Part shown: piece by piece, positions 27,547 to 36,507 of the stretch
Numbering within the stretch: position 1 is the stretch's first letter
Layout: every line of letters starts with the position of its first letter
Origin: Scytonema sp035967975
GTDB lineage: Bacteria; Cyanobacteriota; Cyanobacteriia; Cyanobacteriales; Nostocaceae
Direction: 5' to 3'
Assembly: GCA_035967975.1 (NCBI GenBank)
Contig: JAWQFQ010000017.1
Location: 1-64,000 of the forward strand
DNA: 64,000 nt
Translations under genes and position numbers: made by a program
Notes under the pieces: model-generated
What the model saw: the letters and a program-made list of their open reading frames with translations, nothing else
Databases searched by the model: none
Told to the model about the DNA's origin: nothing

Positions 27547-28104
27547 CTAAGATGACTTTTGACTTTTGACTTTTGACTTCCCCGTTCGCGTAGCGTCTCC
27601 GTCAGGAGAAGGGGCTGACCCCGATCCGTCCATTTTGTTATCATCCAAAGTCCGTTCAAAAATTTGCTTTAACAACCCCAATCCTTTTTCAATCTGTAAA
27701 ACCTCTTCCTCTGAGAGATAATTTAAAAGATCGCTAATGTAACGGCGAGTGTGGACTCGAGCCTGTTGAAGATGATGGGTTCCTGCTTCTGTGAGGTTGA
27801 GAACAACACGTCTCCGCTCTTGGGGATGGTCTTTGCGAGCAACATAGTCGCGCTGTACCAACCGCTCTATTGTCGCCGATGCTGTAGCACGGGTAACTCC
27901 CAAGTGTTCTGCAAGGTCAGATAGTGAAACACCAGGGTTGCGATCCAAAAATGCTAGCGTACGGAATTGAGGGACAGATAAAGTAGTGGAGCCTACAGCA
28001 CGCATCTCTGCTCGAATTGCTTTCATAACTAACGGGATTGTCTCCATCACCCTAGCCGCACATTCTTCGGAAACTGTTTTTTGAGAAGTTTGCTCTGAAC
28101 CCAT
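27547..28104 (-). CDS. MarR family transcriptional regulator with repeat-encoded tail
   Basis: A winged-helix MarR protein (about 150 normal residues). The DNA-binding part reads LSVPQFRTLAFLDRNPGVSL then DLAEHLGVTRATASATIERL, and the wing is QRDYVARKDHPQERRRVVL. It probably binds the promoter of the MFS gene downstream on the same strand and responds to a small molecule. The last 25 or so residues (GSGSAPSPDGDATRTGKSK and on) are not MarR-like: they are read from a dispersed GCGTAGCGTCTCC repeat and a TTTTGAC heptamer array, so the original stop codon seems to have been lost. Confidence 0.88.
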   Translation of the reverse strand: MGSEQTSQKTVSEECAARVMETIPLVMKAIRAEMRAVGSTTLSVPQFRTLAFLDRNPGVSLSDLAEHLGVTRATASATIERLVQRDYVARKDHPQERRRVVLNLTEAGTHHLQQARVHTRRYISDLLNYLSEEEVLQIEKGLGLLKQIFERTLDDNKMDGSGSAPSPDGDATRTGKSKVKSQKSS

Positions 28105-28364
28105 TTATGATAAATTTTCCTTAGCCACTGAAGTTTTGATAATGCAAAGTTAAGACCATACCCTAAGGATAACGATAACGATGAACTATCTCTTAACAAA
28201 TCAGCATTTATAACTTGTTCACAAATGACTTTGCTGACATTTTCATAATGGTAGTTTTTCAATAGATAATGACAATATTTATCGAGTTTTCAAAACGTAA
28301 CACAATTAACTTAGAGGGTATGTTGTCTGAGGCACACTACAAAGGTTCTTGTGACGATAGTGTC

Positions 28365-28784
28365 ATGAGTGTTAATGAATTGCTTAGTCGCTATCAGAAA
28401 GGAGAAAGAAATTTTAAAGGTGTAAACCTGATAGGTGGTTATCTGACCGAAGTAAATCTCAGTGGAATCAATTTAAAAGGGGCGTCCTTGAGTGAAGTTG
28501 ATTTCAGGAGAGCGAATTTGGTCGGCGCTGACTTAACAGAAGCATCTCTTGTCAGAGCTAATCTGACTGGGGCTAACCTCACAGGAGCGACTTTAAATGG
28601 AGCCAATCTTTTTGAAGCTAAGCTTACAGGAGCCATACTTGATAAGGCAGACCTGAAAATGGCAGATTTAATGGATGCAGATTTCACTGCAGCTAATTTA
28701 CAAGGAGCTAACATATATGGGGCATACTTGATGGGGTCTCTGTGGCAAGGTGCTATTATGCCAGATGGCAAAATGTACAAATAG
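28365..28784 (+). CDS. Pentapeptide repeat protein
   Basis: About 139 residues, mostly tandem A(D/N)LxX pentapeptides (NLSGINLKGASL to ANIYGAYLMG), which form a right-handed quadrilateral beta-helix. I place the start at ATG 28365 (MSVNELLSRYQKGERNF), because the head then matches the other pentapeptide protein in this window at 38584 (MNAGDIVKRYIQGERSF) and both end alike (IMPDG). The ORF extends upstream to 28269 but that part is not family-like. Function unknown; such proteins are abundant in cyanobacteria. Confidence 0.85.
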   Translation: MSVNELLSRYQKGERNFKGVNLIGGYLTEVNLSGINLKGASLSEVDFRRANLVGADLTEASLVRANLTGANLTGATLNGANLFEAKLTGAILDKADLKMADLMDADFTAANLQGANIYGAYLMGSLWQGAIMPDGKMYK

Positions 28785-28917
28785 CTATCAGCTAATAGCT
28801 AATAGCCATTAGCCATTAGCCATTAGCTATTAGCTGATGCAATCTTGCTGATATTTTGAGATAATCACATAGCAAATGCGTCATACGTAGAGATGACGGT
28901 GCTGGGGAAATATCAAA

Positions 28918-30609
28918 ATGTCAGAAAATTTTAGAAGTCAAGTCGTAACGCAAGGAGTGCAGCGATCGCCAAACAGAGCAATGCTGCGTGCTGTTGGTTT
29001 TCAGGATGAAGATTTCACCAAAGCTATTGTTGGTATAGCTAATAGCCACAGCACGATTACCCCCTGCAATATGGGGATCGATAAGTTGGCGCAAAGAGCA
29101 GAAAACGGCGTCAGAACCGCAGGAGCCATGCCGCAAATATTTGGTACAATTACCATCAGCGACGGTATTTCGATGGGAACCGAAGGAATGAAATATTCCT
29201 TGGTGTCGCGAGAAGTGATTGCTGATTCGATAGAAACCGCCTGCAATGGACAAAGTATGGACGGTGTTTTAGCAATTGGCGGTTGCGATAAGAATATGCC
29301 GGGGGCAATGATTGCGATCGCTCGGATGAATATTCCTGCTATCTTTGTTTATGGTGGTACCATTAAACCAGGGCACTATAATGGACGTGACTTAACCGTT
29401 GTGAGTGCTTTTGAAGCGGTAGGTCAATACGTTGCGGATAAACTCAACGAACAAGACTTTCAGGAAATTGAGCGTAAAGCTTGTCCTGGTGCTGGCTCTT
29501 GTGGTGGAATGTATACAGCAAATACCATGTCTAGCGCTATTGAAGCTATGGGTATGAGTTTGCCTTATTCCTCGACAATGGCAGCAGAGGATGAGGAAAA
29601 AGCGGAAAGTGCTGAAAAATCTGCGCTGGCTTTAGTAGAAGCCATTCGTAAGCAAATTCTGCCCAGCCAAATTATCACGCGTAAATCCATAGAAAATGCC
29701 ATTTCTGTAATTATGGCGGTGGGAGGCTCAACAAACGGCGTGTTGCATATGCTGGCGATCGCTCGCGCCATTGGTGTCCCCCTTTCTCTAGACGATTTTG
29801 AAACTATCCGTGCTCGCGTTCCTGTCCTGTGTGATTTAAAACCTAGTGGACGGTACGTCGCCATAGACTTACACAAAGTGGGTGGTATCCCTCAAGTCAT
29901 GAAAATGCTACTTGTACATGACCTAATTCACGGAGATTGTTTAACTGTCACAGGTCAAACTGTAGCGGAAGTACTGTCTAACGTACCAGAGGAACCACCT
30001 GCCAATCAAGATGTCATCCGTCCTTGGAATAATCCTATGTATCAACAAGGACACTTGGCTATTTTAAAAGGTAATCTAGCTACTGAAGGGGCTGTAGCGA
30101 AAATTACTGGTGTTAAAAATCCAAAAATTAGCGGACCAGCACGGGTTTTTGACTCTGAAGAATCTTGCTTAAGTGCTATTTTGGAGAAAAAAATTAACCC
30201 AGGAGATGTCATTGTTATTCGCTATGAAGGACCAAAGGGCGGTCCTGGAATGCGGGAAATGCTAGCTCCCACCTCAGCAATTATCGGTGCGGGTTTAGGT
30301 GATTCTGTAGGACTGATTACCGATGGTCGTTTCTCTGGCGGAACCTATGGTATGGTGGTAGGTCACGTTGCACCAGAAGCAGCTGTTGGGGGTGCGATCG
30401 CTCTGGTTGAAGAAGGCGATACCATCACCATTGATGCTCACGCTCGGTTATTGCAATTACAGATATCTGATGAAGAGTTAGCTCGTCGTCAAGCTAATTG
30501 GCAGCCACGTCCACCCCGTTACAGTACTGGTGTGCTAGCAAAATACACCAAATTGGTATCTTCTAGCAGTCTCGGTGCGGTTACAGATTTGGATTTGTTT
30601 TCAAGGTAA
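28918..30609 (+). CDS. ilvD: Dihydroxy-acid dehydratase IlvD
   Basis: The Fe-S dehydratase that makes 2-oxo acids in the valine, leucine and isoleucine pathway. The length of 563 residues is typical. Cluster ligands are seen in SHSTITPCNMG, AIGGCDKNMPG and CPGAGSCGGMYTANTM. The substrate-binding GRFSGGTYGMVVGHV near the end is intact. It starts ATG 28918. No other ilv gene is nearby, and a heptamer repeat lies upstream. Confidence 0.97.
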   Translation: MSENFRSQVVTQGVQRSPNRAMLRAVGFQDEDFTKAIVGIANSHSTITPCNMGIDKLAQRAENGVRTAGAMPQIFGTITISDGISMGTEGMKYSLVSREVIADSIETACNGQSMDGVLAIGGCDKNMPGAMIAIARMNIPAIFVYGGTIKPGHYNGRDLTVVSAFEAVGQYVADKLNEQDFQEIERKACPGAGSCGGMYTANTMSSAIEAMGMSLPYSSTMAAEDEEKAESAEKSALALVEAIRKQILPSQIITRKSIENAISVIMAVGGSTNGVLHMLAIARAIGVPLSLDDFETIRARVPVLCDLKPSGRYVAIDLHKVGGIPQVMKMLLVHDLIHGDCLTVTGQTVAEVLSNVPEEPPANQDVIRPWNNPMYQQGHLAILKGNLATEGAVAKITGVKNPKISGPARVFDSEESCLSAILEKKINPGDVIVIRYEGPKGGPGMREMLAPTSAIIGAGLGDSVGLITDGRFSGGTYGMVVGHVAPEAAVGGAIALVEEGDTITIDAHARLLQLQISDEELARRQANWQPRPPRYSTGVLAKYTKLVSSSSLGAVTDLDLFSR

Positions 30610-31315
30610 AAAACCGCAAAGACGCATTCGACGTTCGCGATAGCGTCTCCGAAGGAGAAGTTGTTCCCGTACCCCTCCGGGGAAGCAAGCTACGCGTAGC
30701 ATCTCCGCTATCGAGAAGGGTAGAGCACTAAGGAAGAGGAAAAGAAGATGAATCTGAACGTTTTTTCCCCATCAAAATTAATGTGGTAGACCACTAGTAG
30801 TCAACCAAGCCAGCTTTGCCTGGTGAATAATCGCTCTAGAAACCCGGTATCTCCAAGATACCGGGTTTCTACACTATGCAAAGTTGCTTTTTTTACTGGC
30901 ATACTATTCAATGGACTGTGAACTTATATCGACTTCAAGAAATTATCAGAAAATCAATTGTTTATTAGGGAAAGAGGAATTTTATTTTTGGTGTAAAATT
31001 TTCTAAAGGTGGATCAGTGTGATCGTCCATCTAACCACTACTTGATGCTATGTCAATCCGCGCATCTTTCGTAAAAGGCTAGAAACACAGTATCTTGGCG
31101 ATACAGGTTTTCTAAGTTCCCCTTAAGCGATGAGATGATCGATCATATCTTCCGCTTTCCTCTGTGTTCTCTGTGCCTCTGCGGTTTTTTATTTGGGTAA
31201 TCTTTGGGCGGAAAAGGAGTAGCAAAGCCAACTACTCATCAAATTACACCAATAGCTTGAAAAATCGGAAAGGATGTCGTTTTCCTAGCGCAAAGTACAC
31301 TTACCTCTAAGTCTT
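30610..31315. other. Repeat-rich gene-free region after ilvD
   Basis: No gene seen. It holds a GCGTAGC/TCTCC-type dispersed repeat (about 30630-30722), a segment near 30772-30806 (CATCAAAATTAATGTGGTAG) shared with 39518-39547, the ACCCGG palindrome at 30838-30870 and a decayed one at about 31079-31112. Confidence 0.7.
30838..30870. repeat. ACCCGG-type palindrome (perfect copy)
   Basis: A perfect hairpin with arms AGAAACCCGGTATCT and AGATACCGGGTTTCT around the loop CCA. It is preceded by GCTCT, so it also resembles the inner half of the MITE-like element at 48069. Confidence 0.85.
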
Positions 31316-32650
31316 TTAGCCTTTTCTCCGCATACGCCGTTTTTTGTAACCGATTATACCCATTGTCGATGATAGTAACAGAAGGGGTGCAATCGTAGAT
31401 GGCTCTGGAATCTGTTCTGGCGGTGGCGTTGGAGTCGGAGTTGGTGTTGGAGTCGGAGTCGGCGTTGGGGTTGGTGTTGGGGTTGGTGTTGGAGTCGGCG
31501 TTGGAGTTGGAGTCGGAGTTGGAGTCGGCGTCGGGGTCGGCGTCGGAGTTGGAGTCGGCGTCGGCGTCGGCGTCGGAGTCGGTGTGGGTGGTACAACTTC
31601 CCCATTATCATCGTCATCGTCATCTCCGCCTCCTCCAATCAGGAAAGGTAGCGCAAGTAAGGGAAGACCAGCAAGAGCCAAAAATGGGAACCCTCCACCG
31701 GTGGCTTCTGCGACACCAGGTACTATGGGTGCTTGTGTTATAACATCGCCCTCATACAAATATGGAGAAGCTACGTTGGCTACATCTCCCCCTGGTAGTA
31801 TGGGGGGTGCGGTTGCAAAAACATCTGGTGCTAAACCTGTCCCAAGAGCTTGATTAAATTCCTTAGGGACACCGATGGGCGGACGATTATATGGGGCTTC
31901 TCCTGTGAAGTAGGGTCGTGAGAGTACTTCAAGTATGTTTTGTTGGAGTTGCTCTTCGTTTCCACTTTGTAGAGCACGCAATCCTTGCGAGAGGTTATTT
32001 AAATAAAACTGTTTGACTTCTGGTGGGAGGTCTAATGACTGAATCTGCGCTCTAGCGTTGGGAACTTTCGCGACTTCTTCCAACAGCAGACGCCCGTAGG
32101 AGTATTTTAAATCTATCAATCCACTACGAGGACTTAAAGAGCTTCCAGTTGTTCTAGGTGACCAGTAGAAGTTTCTTGTGACATTACCTAAACCTTGTAC
32201 TGGAGACTGACTTACGGTATTCCCTAAAAGATAGCGATATCCGTCCATAATGTATGGATTATCATTTTCCCAAAATGAGGAGTATGGGGTGAGTGGCAAA
32301 TTAGGGTTTTTACCGTAAAAGGAAGCAAAATTACGGAAGTTTGTCTCCCCACCAGCTGCTCGTAACAACAAGTCATTGTAGCTGGGTCCATTATTGGACT
32401 GAATAATTTGCTGGTATATGGCTCCTGGTTTATCGCAACCGATACCATATCCTACACGACATCCAGGAATGGCTCGCATTTGGCTTAAGTCTTGTCCAGA
32501 TAACTGGTACTGAAGATAATTAGGCTCCAATCCTGGTTGGACTCCATATTCTCCAATATTTAGCTGGGCGTAAACCCTTTGATATGGTGCTAGTACTGGC
32601 GCAAAGCATGAGAGTACTATTGCGATTCTTCTTAAACAAGATTTAATCAA
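31316..32650 (-). CDS. PEP-CTERM sorted extracellular protein with (Thr-Pro)n stalk
   Basis: A 444-residue exported protein. A signal peptide (MIKSCLRRIAIVLSC, then AYQ-like cleavage near RVYAQ) is followed by a unique domain of about 270 residues that I do not recognise. Then come a Gly-rich turn, an Asp run (DDDDDD), a long run of Thr-Pro dipeptides, and a PEP-CTERM tail: IPEPSTIAP, a hydrophobic helix and a basic end (YKKRRMRRKG). The tail marks it for exosortase processing, and the TP stalk suggests a spacer in a surface or extracellular matrix protein. No exosortase is in the window. Confidence 0.8.
   Translation of the reverse strand: MIKSCLRRIAIVLSCFAPVLAPYQRVYAQLNIGEYGVQPGLEPNYLQYQLSGQDLSQMRAIPGCRVGYGIGCDKPGAIYQQIIQSNNGPSYNDLLLRAAGGETNFRNFASFYGKNPNLPLTPYSSFWENDNPYIMDGYRYLLGNTVSQSPVQGLGNVTRNFYWSPRTTGSSLSPRSGLIDLKYSYGRLLLEEVAKVPNARAQIQSLDLPPEVKQFYLNNLSQGLRALQSGNEEQLQQNILEVLSRPYFTGEAPYNRPPIGVPKEFNQALGTGLAPDVFATAPPILPGGDVANVASPYLYEGDVITQAPIVPGVAEATGGGFPFLALAGLPLLALPFLIGGGGDDDDDDNGEVVPPTPTPTPTPTPTPTPTPTPTPTPTPTPTPTPTPTPTPTPTPTPTPTPTPTPTPTPPPEQIPEPSTIAPLLLLSSTMGIIGYKKRRMRRKG
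31408..31585 (-). repeat. Hexanucleotide repeat encoding (Thr-Pro)n
   Basis: About thirty imperfect copies of a six-base unit, GGAGTC/GGCGTT/GGTGTT on the plus strand, encode the Thr-Pro stalk. The codons vary at the third position, so it is not a recent slippage array. Confidence 0.85.
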
Positions 32651-32770
32651 GATTCACCTCCATTGGCTAAGGGTGTAGGGGTGTAGATGTGTAGGGGTGT
32701 TTGCGTATTTTCTTATACCCTCAAAAGCACCCTGACAACAGTCTCAAGAGACAAACTTGATGTATAAGTT

Positions 32771-33508
32771 CTATGAGACTGGGGAGGAACCTAAGTTTTG
32801 AGGAGAGTTAATGTTAATTGTGATTCCCGTACCTTGGATTTCTCCACCTATCAGTGGATGGTATAAAACGAAAGCACGGCTCGGTTGATCGAAGAGATAA
32901 CCTCTACGTGAGGGTTCGATCTTACCTTCCCTAACTAGGGAGATAAACGAGTTTAAATACCTCTGTATACTTTGTTGGTTCCCCGGATTGGTCTTTGTGT
33001 GATGTTGGATGAGTGTCATAAACAGGTCTAATGTGCGATCGCGCTGTCCCTCCATTAGACTCCCTTGCTCTAAAAAAGAGGTAGCGACAAGATTTCCATT
33101 CGCTGCTTGGACTTTAAATACAGTGTAATAACGTCCTTCCTTTTGATTATCTCTTGCATAACAAGCCCAAGAACCATCCGGAGTCTCTACGAAACCCTGA
33201 TTCGCAAGGTAAGAAAGCGGAGAATTTGTTTGTGTACTAGATGGTGGCGGTAACAAACCATCTACTGTATTGAAAGAACAAATTCTTTGTGCTTGTGGTG
33301 TGGTCGGTTGAGGTTGGGGATTATTTTGTGTTGGTGCTATGGTAGGCTGTGTTTGTATTTCTGGTACTGGTGTGATTGTAGTACTCGGTTCAGATGTATC
33401 TGGCACAGTTTGAGCTGTGACAATCTCAGACACAGCTGCGATCGCAGACACACAACAAGCAAATGCACTAATCGAACAAAGAATGGCATTCATGAGGATT
33501 GTAACCAA
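32771..33508 (-). CDS. Secreted hypothetical protein
   Basis: A 245-residue exported protein with a signal peptide (MVTILMNAILCSISAFAC, then AIAAV), a Pro/Thr/Gln-rich low-complexity linker (about 35-75), and a folded domain (about 75-240) with two Cys (SFNTVDGLLPPP after ICSF; WACYARD). Recognisable pattern: YLANQGFVETPDGSWACYAR. I do not know the family. It lies upstream of, and in the same direction as, the PEP-CTERM gene, so the two may be co-expressed. Confidence 0.65.
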   Translation of the reverse strand: MVTILMNAILCSISAFACCVSAIAAVSEIVTAQTVPDTSEPSTTITPVPEIQTQPTIAPTQNNPQPQPTTPQAQRICSFNTVDGLLPPPSSTQTNSPLSYLANQGFVETPDGSWACYARDNQKEGRYYTVFKVQAANGNLVATSFLEQGSLMEGQRDRTLDLFMTLIQHHTKTNPGNQQSIQRYLNSFISLVREGKIEPSRRGYLFDQPSRAFVLYHPLIGGEIQGTGITININSPQNLGSSPVS

Positions 33509-34337
33509 CGTTTCTCATATAGCAAAGTAACTGGCAACTCGACATAAACTCAATGATCGTCCTACCTCTTTTTAAAAAACGATAACTTGGCTTTAAAATG
33601 GAGTAGAATGTGAAGATCTCCATACAATTGCCAAAAACATAAAGAAAGTATGATTTTATTTAGACATTTGCCCGATTAAGTGTTTAAAGCGAGCAAGTTA
33701 TGAAAATTTAACATCATAATAATGGAAACATAAGCTGCACCTATCTAAATTAAAAGGTAGATGCTCCCTGACTTATAACCGTTAGATGGGTATCTAAACG
33801 ATTTTTCTGTAAAGCCAGATTAGGCTAAACTAGTTTTATTTGTAACAAAAAGTGTAGCCCATCTTCTTCTAACTAAAGAGCGATAATGAATAATGCCCTA
33901 GATTGAGCTTTTTGATTGACTAGCTAAGTAATTTCTACAGGTCTAATGGGATGGTGAAGTTCACTTTCTGCTACGAAATCGAGGAATACAGCAGATAGGG
34001 TGACCTAAATACTAGGGAAAGAATCGTTTTAGTCTTACCCACAACAGGGAATTTACTAAGAGGGAATACACTAGGTTTGATACCTTAATTGTATAACTAA
34101 GCGTGAACCAGAGACTCGGTTACGATTCCAGATACATTAAATTTAACAATATAGAGCTTTTTTCTCCGTTTTTGTCTGGTGCTAGGGAAGAATGATATCT
34201 AGCTTCTATTTCCAAGCGATTACTGACAGCGGTGCGTGCTTCTGCAGGAAGCAATAGGGTTGATCGCCAACTTGTTACTACTATATGGTAATATCATAGT
34301 AAAACTAAGCAAATTTTAGAAGTATTTCATATTTCTT
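33509..34337. other. Long gene-free region upstream of the ArsR gene
   Basis: 828 bp without a convincing gene on either strand. It separates the secreted-protein pair from the ArsR gene. The only structured feature I see is the palindromic operator candidate at 34275-34302 near its right end. Nothing resembles a tRNA or a known riboswitch. Confidence 0.6.
34275..34302 (+). promoter_or_regulatory. 28-bp palindromic operator candidate of the ArsR gene
   Basis: Symmetric sites: outer arms TTACTA (34275-34280) and TAGTAA (34297-34302), inner ATAT at 34283-34286 and 34291-34294, centre GGTA. It overlaps a plausible promoter (TTGTTA at 34272-34277, 17-bp spacer, CATAGT at 34295-34300) 35 bp before the ArsR start. 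ArsR proteins bind such AT-rich dyads and usually repress themselves. Confidence 0.55.
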
Positions 34338-34751
34338 ATGCCTAAGAAAACTCTTGAGAGCTCAGTCCAATTGTCTCAACACTCTATTGAATATAAGATG
34401 TCGCAGCTTTCCCCTACAGCTCTAAGTCTAATGGCGGAATTTTTCAAGGTACTCTCCGAAGTCAGCAGGTTGCAGATTCTATGTACCTTGAAGTCCGGTT
34501 CTAAAAACGTGACAGAGATTATTGAAGCAACAGGTTTAGGTCAGGCTAATGTTTCTAAGCATTTGAAGATACTAACACAAGCTAAAATTGTATGCCGTCA
34601 GCAGCAGGGTTCGTGTGTCTTTTATCAAATTTCAAATCCTTTTATATTCGAGTTGTGCGAACTGGTTTGTAATTCGTTGACAATGCAAATAGAGCAGCAA
34701 AATCATCAAATAGAGCAGCTCAGAGCAATTCATCGGTCAGCAAAGCCTTGA
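34338..34751 (+). CDS. ArsR/SmtB family transcriptional regulator
   Basis: A 137-residue winged-helix regulator: LSEVSRLQILCTLKSGSKNV, then the recognition helix IIEATGLGQANVSKHLKIL and the wing QQQGSCVFYQIS. It has Cys at 49, 86, 93, 107 and 111. The classic metal site ELCVCDL is absent, so it may sense redox state or persulfide rather than As or Cd, which is inference. A 28-bp palindrome overlaps its promoter. It sits at the edge of a block with D1', a haem protein, a cyclase and HemN, all oxygen-linked, and could control them. Confidence 0.85.
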   Translation: MPKKTLESSVQLSQHSIEYKMSQLSPTALSLMAEFFKVLSEVSRLQILCTLKSGSKNVTEIIEATGLGQANVSKHLKILTQAKIVCRQQQGSCVFYQISNPFIFELCELVCNSLTMQIEQQNHQIEQLRAIHRSAKP

Positions 34752-34977
34752 ATTAAAATTTGGTAGTTAACGCTAAAACCCGTTAAAACTTATATCTTGT
34801 ACCTAGGTGAAAAACCGAGTTTCTTGAGCATGATGACGCTAAAAAAGCTTAATTCTTCGTTTAGAAACCCGGTTTTTTATGTCTTGTTGAGAGTACTGCA
34901 AGATGTCAGTTAAAACGGTAAGAAGTCAAGAATTGTCAGTTTGCAATCTTGGCTTTAACGTAATAATTGCATAATAT

Positions 34978-35619
34978 CTACAATATTGAGTCAAAAATTT
35001 GTTGCACGGTCAAGTCTAACTGCGGGAACGTGGGTGATATGAGCTGGTCTGTTCCTTGAAATGGTGTCATTTCATATTCCCCGTCAATTAGTTCGCATAC
35101 GAAAATAGTAGGAACTTTAGGATTTCCGATAAACTTACGCCCGCCCAACGCAGCATAGTCCACAATCCAGTATTCTGGAATTCCCATACCTTCATAATCA
35201 CGAAGTTTATCGTAGTAGTCATCCTGCCAATTGGTACTAACTACTTCAACTATTAGTTTGACCGAAGTCGCGTTTTGAATAATTGATTCAGTTTCCCAAC
35301 GTGTCTCAGGATCAATAGTTTCTTGATTCAAAATAATAATGTCCGGTTCGTAACCAGAATTATCGCGCTGCGGTTTTATAATGGCTTCTCTGGGAATAAA
35401 CCAAATATCAGTTTTGCCAATCTCACTAATGATTTTCAGTAACTTTCCAACCAGCGAACCTGTTAATTTTGAATGCTTACCTCTGGGCTTAGGCATTTCA
35501 ACAATTACACCATCATGCAATTCGTAGCGTACTACAGAGTTTTCTGGATACCATTCGATAAACTCATCAAAAGTGTATATTTTGGATTCTGTTTGTGTTT
35601 GTGTCCGGGTTTGGGTCAT
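34978..35619 (-). CDS. Uma2 family protein (DUF820 nuclease fold)
   Basis: A 213-residue member of the Uma2/DUF820 family, a PD-(D/E)XK nuclease fold greatly expanded in cyanobacteria. Motifs: YELHDGVIVEMPKPRGKHS, GYEPDIIILN, KLIVEVVSTNWQDDYYDKL and YWIVD. The candidate active site is the Asp in PDIII and the Glu of VEV. No substrate or partner is known. It begins with TQTRTQTQTES, a low-complexity head. A second family member lies at 56900. Confidence 0.88.
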   Translation of the reverse strand: MTQTRTQTQTESKIYTFDEFIEWYPENSVVRYELHDGVIVEMPKPRGKHSKLTGSLVGKLLKIISEIGKTDIWFIPREAIIKPQRDNSGYEPDIIILNQETIDPETRWETESIIQNATSVKLIVEVVSTNWQDDYYDKLRDYEGMGIPEYWIVDYAALGGRKFIGNPKVPTIFVCELIDGEYEMTPFQGTDQLISPTFPQLDLTVQQIFDSIL

Positions 35620-35802
35620 AGATTACCACCTCCACAAATAGGACTTTTAATTGATTTTTGAACTGCACGTAAGTAGGGCAATAATTTCCTGAAGAGGGGC
35701 AAGATTGATTGGGTATTTATCATGAAGAATTGGTCATTTAGTTACAAGGCTTATTTTTTATTCTATCGTGTTATAGCAAGTCTAATATTGCTCGGTTAAC
35801 GA

Positions 35803-35930
35803 TAGTCGATGCTCCACCAAACCCGGTTTTGCAGGAGTTACCGCAATACTTGTCGGTTAACAGGAAATTAGAAACCCAGTATCTTGGAGATACTGGGTTT
35901 CTAGGGGGTTTGTGGCACCTCAAATATCCT
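35803..35930. repeat. Composite repeat with ACCCAG palindrome
   Basis: The left part (CTCGGTTAACGATAGTCGAT then GCTCCACCAAACCCGG) matches 57587-57630. A palindrome follows at 35870-35902 (arms AGAAACCCAGTATCT / AGATACTGGGTTTCT). The right part (GGTTTGTGGCACCTCAAATA) matches 46692-46713. It is a mosaic of units seen elsewhere in the window. Confidence 0.8.
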
Positions 35931-35961
35931 TAACCAAGCAGTATTGAGCCTAATTCTTTCT

Positions 35962-36495
35962 CTATTTCTGAGTAAAAACGGTTTGCCACTCCTGAACTAA
36001 ATATGGTGGAACTCCTAAAACAACTGATTTTGGTGCAGTTGTTTGTATAGTTAATCGCAGTGGGATTGCAGGCTGTAATTGCTGTAAGATAGGCTGAAGG
36101 TCGTACTGTCCTACATTTGGTTCTGGTTTTGCTCCATCTGTAAAAATTTGGCTAGAGGTATTTGTAGCGGTTAGTGTTTTTCCCAAGGAGTCAGTTAGTT
36201 TTAGCGCTTTGGTATGGTCAATTTCTGCTACACCAGGGAACGCAACTAATCGCAGGTAGAAACTGCTACGACTATCTGCATAAGTGCGCTTGAAGGCGAT
36301 CGCTTGCCAGTTCTTCCCATGCTGATCTCGCAAAGTCTGTCGGGACTGGTAAACTATTTGTCCAGGACTTTCCTGTAATTTCCGAATAGCAGCATTAGCT
36401 GATGAACTAGAGAATATTCCCAAGCCTAGAAACACCACTATGATTAGTACACCTAATGACAGCAAGCGAACAAATAACAACTTAAGGTAATTCAC
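35962..36495 (-). CDS. DUF3122 family exported protein
   Basis: A 177-residue protein with a signal peptide (MNYLKLLFVRLLS, hydrophobic core, cleavage near ANA). The mature domain matches the cyanobacterial DUF3122 family in pattern: LRDQHGKNWQAIAFKR, YLRLVAFPGVAEIDHT and VPPYLVQEWQTV. Probably lumenal or periplasmic. It starts 12 bp after the Tll0287-like haem protein, so the two form an operon. Function unknown; the operon places it near photosynthetic or redox work. Confidence 0.8.
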   Translation of the reverse strand: MNYLKLLFVRLLSLGVLIIVVFLGLGIFSSSSANAAIRKLQESPGQIVYQSRQTLRDQHGKNWQAIAFKRTYADSRSSFYLRLVAFPGVAEIDHTKALKLTDSLGKTLTATNTSSQIFTDGAKPEPNVGQYDLQPILQQLQPAIPLRLTIQTTAPKSVVLGVPPYLVQEWQTVFTQK

Positions 36496-36507
36496 AATCA
36501 GATCCTT

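Noticed and set aside
27547..28104. MarR protein as ChlR, the activator of low-oxygen genes
   Set aside because: It has only one Cys near the N-terminus, not the set expected for a Fe-S sensor, and it stands beside a drug-type pump.
31399..31853. Plus-strand frames of 89-114 residues across the Thr-Pro repeat
   Set aside because: They are shadows of the hexamer repeat on the opposite strand (Glu-Ser-Ala-Leu runs).
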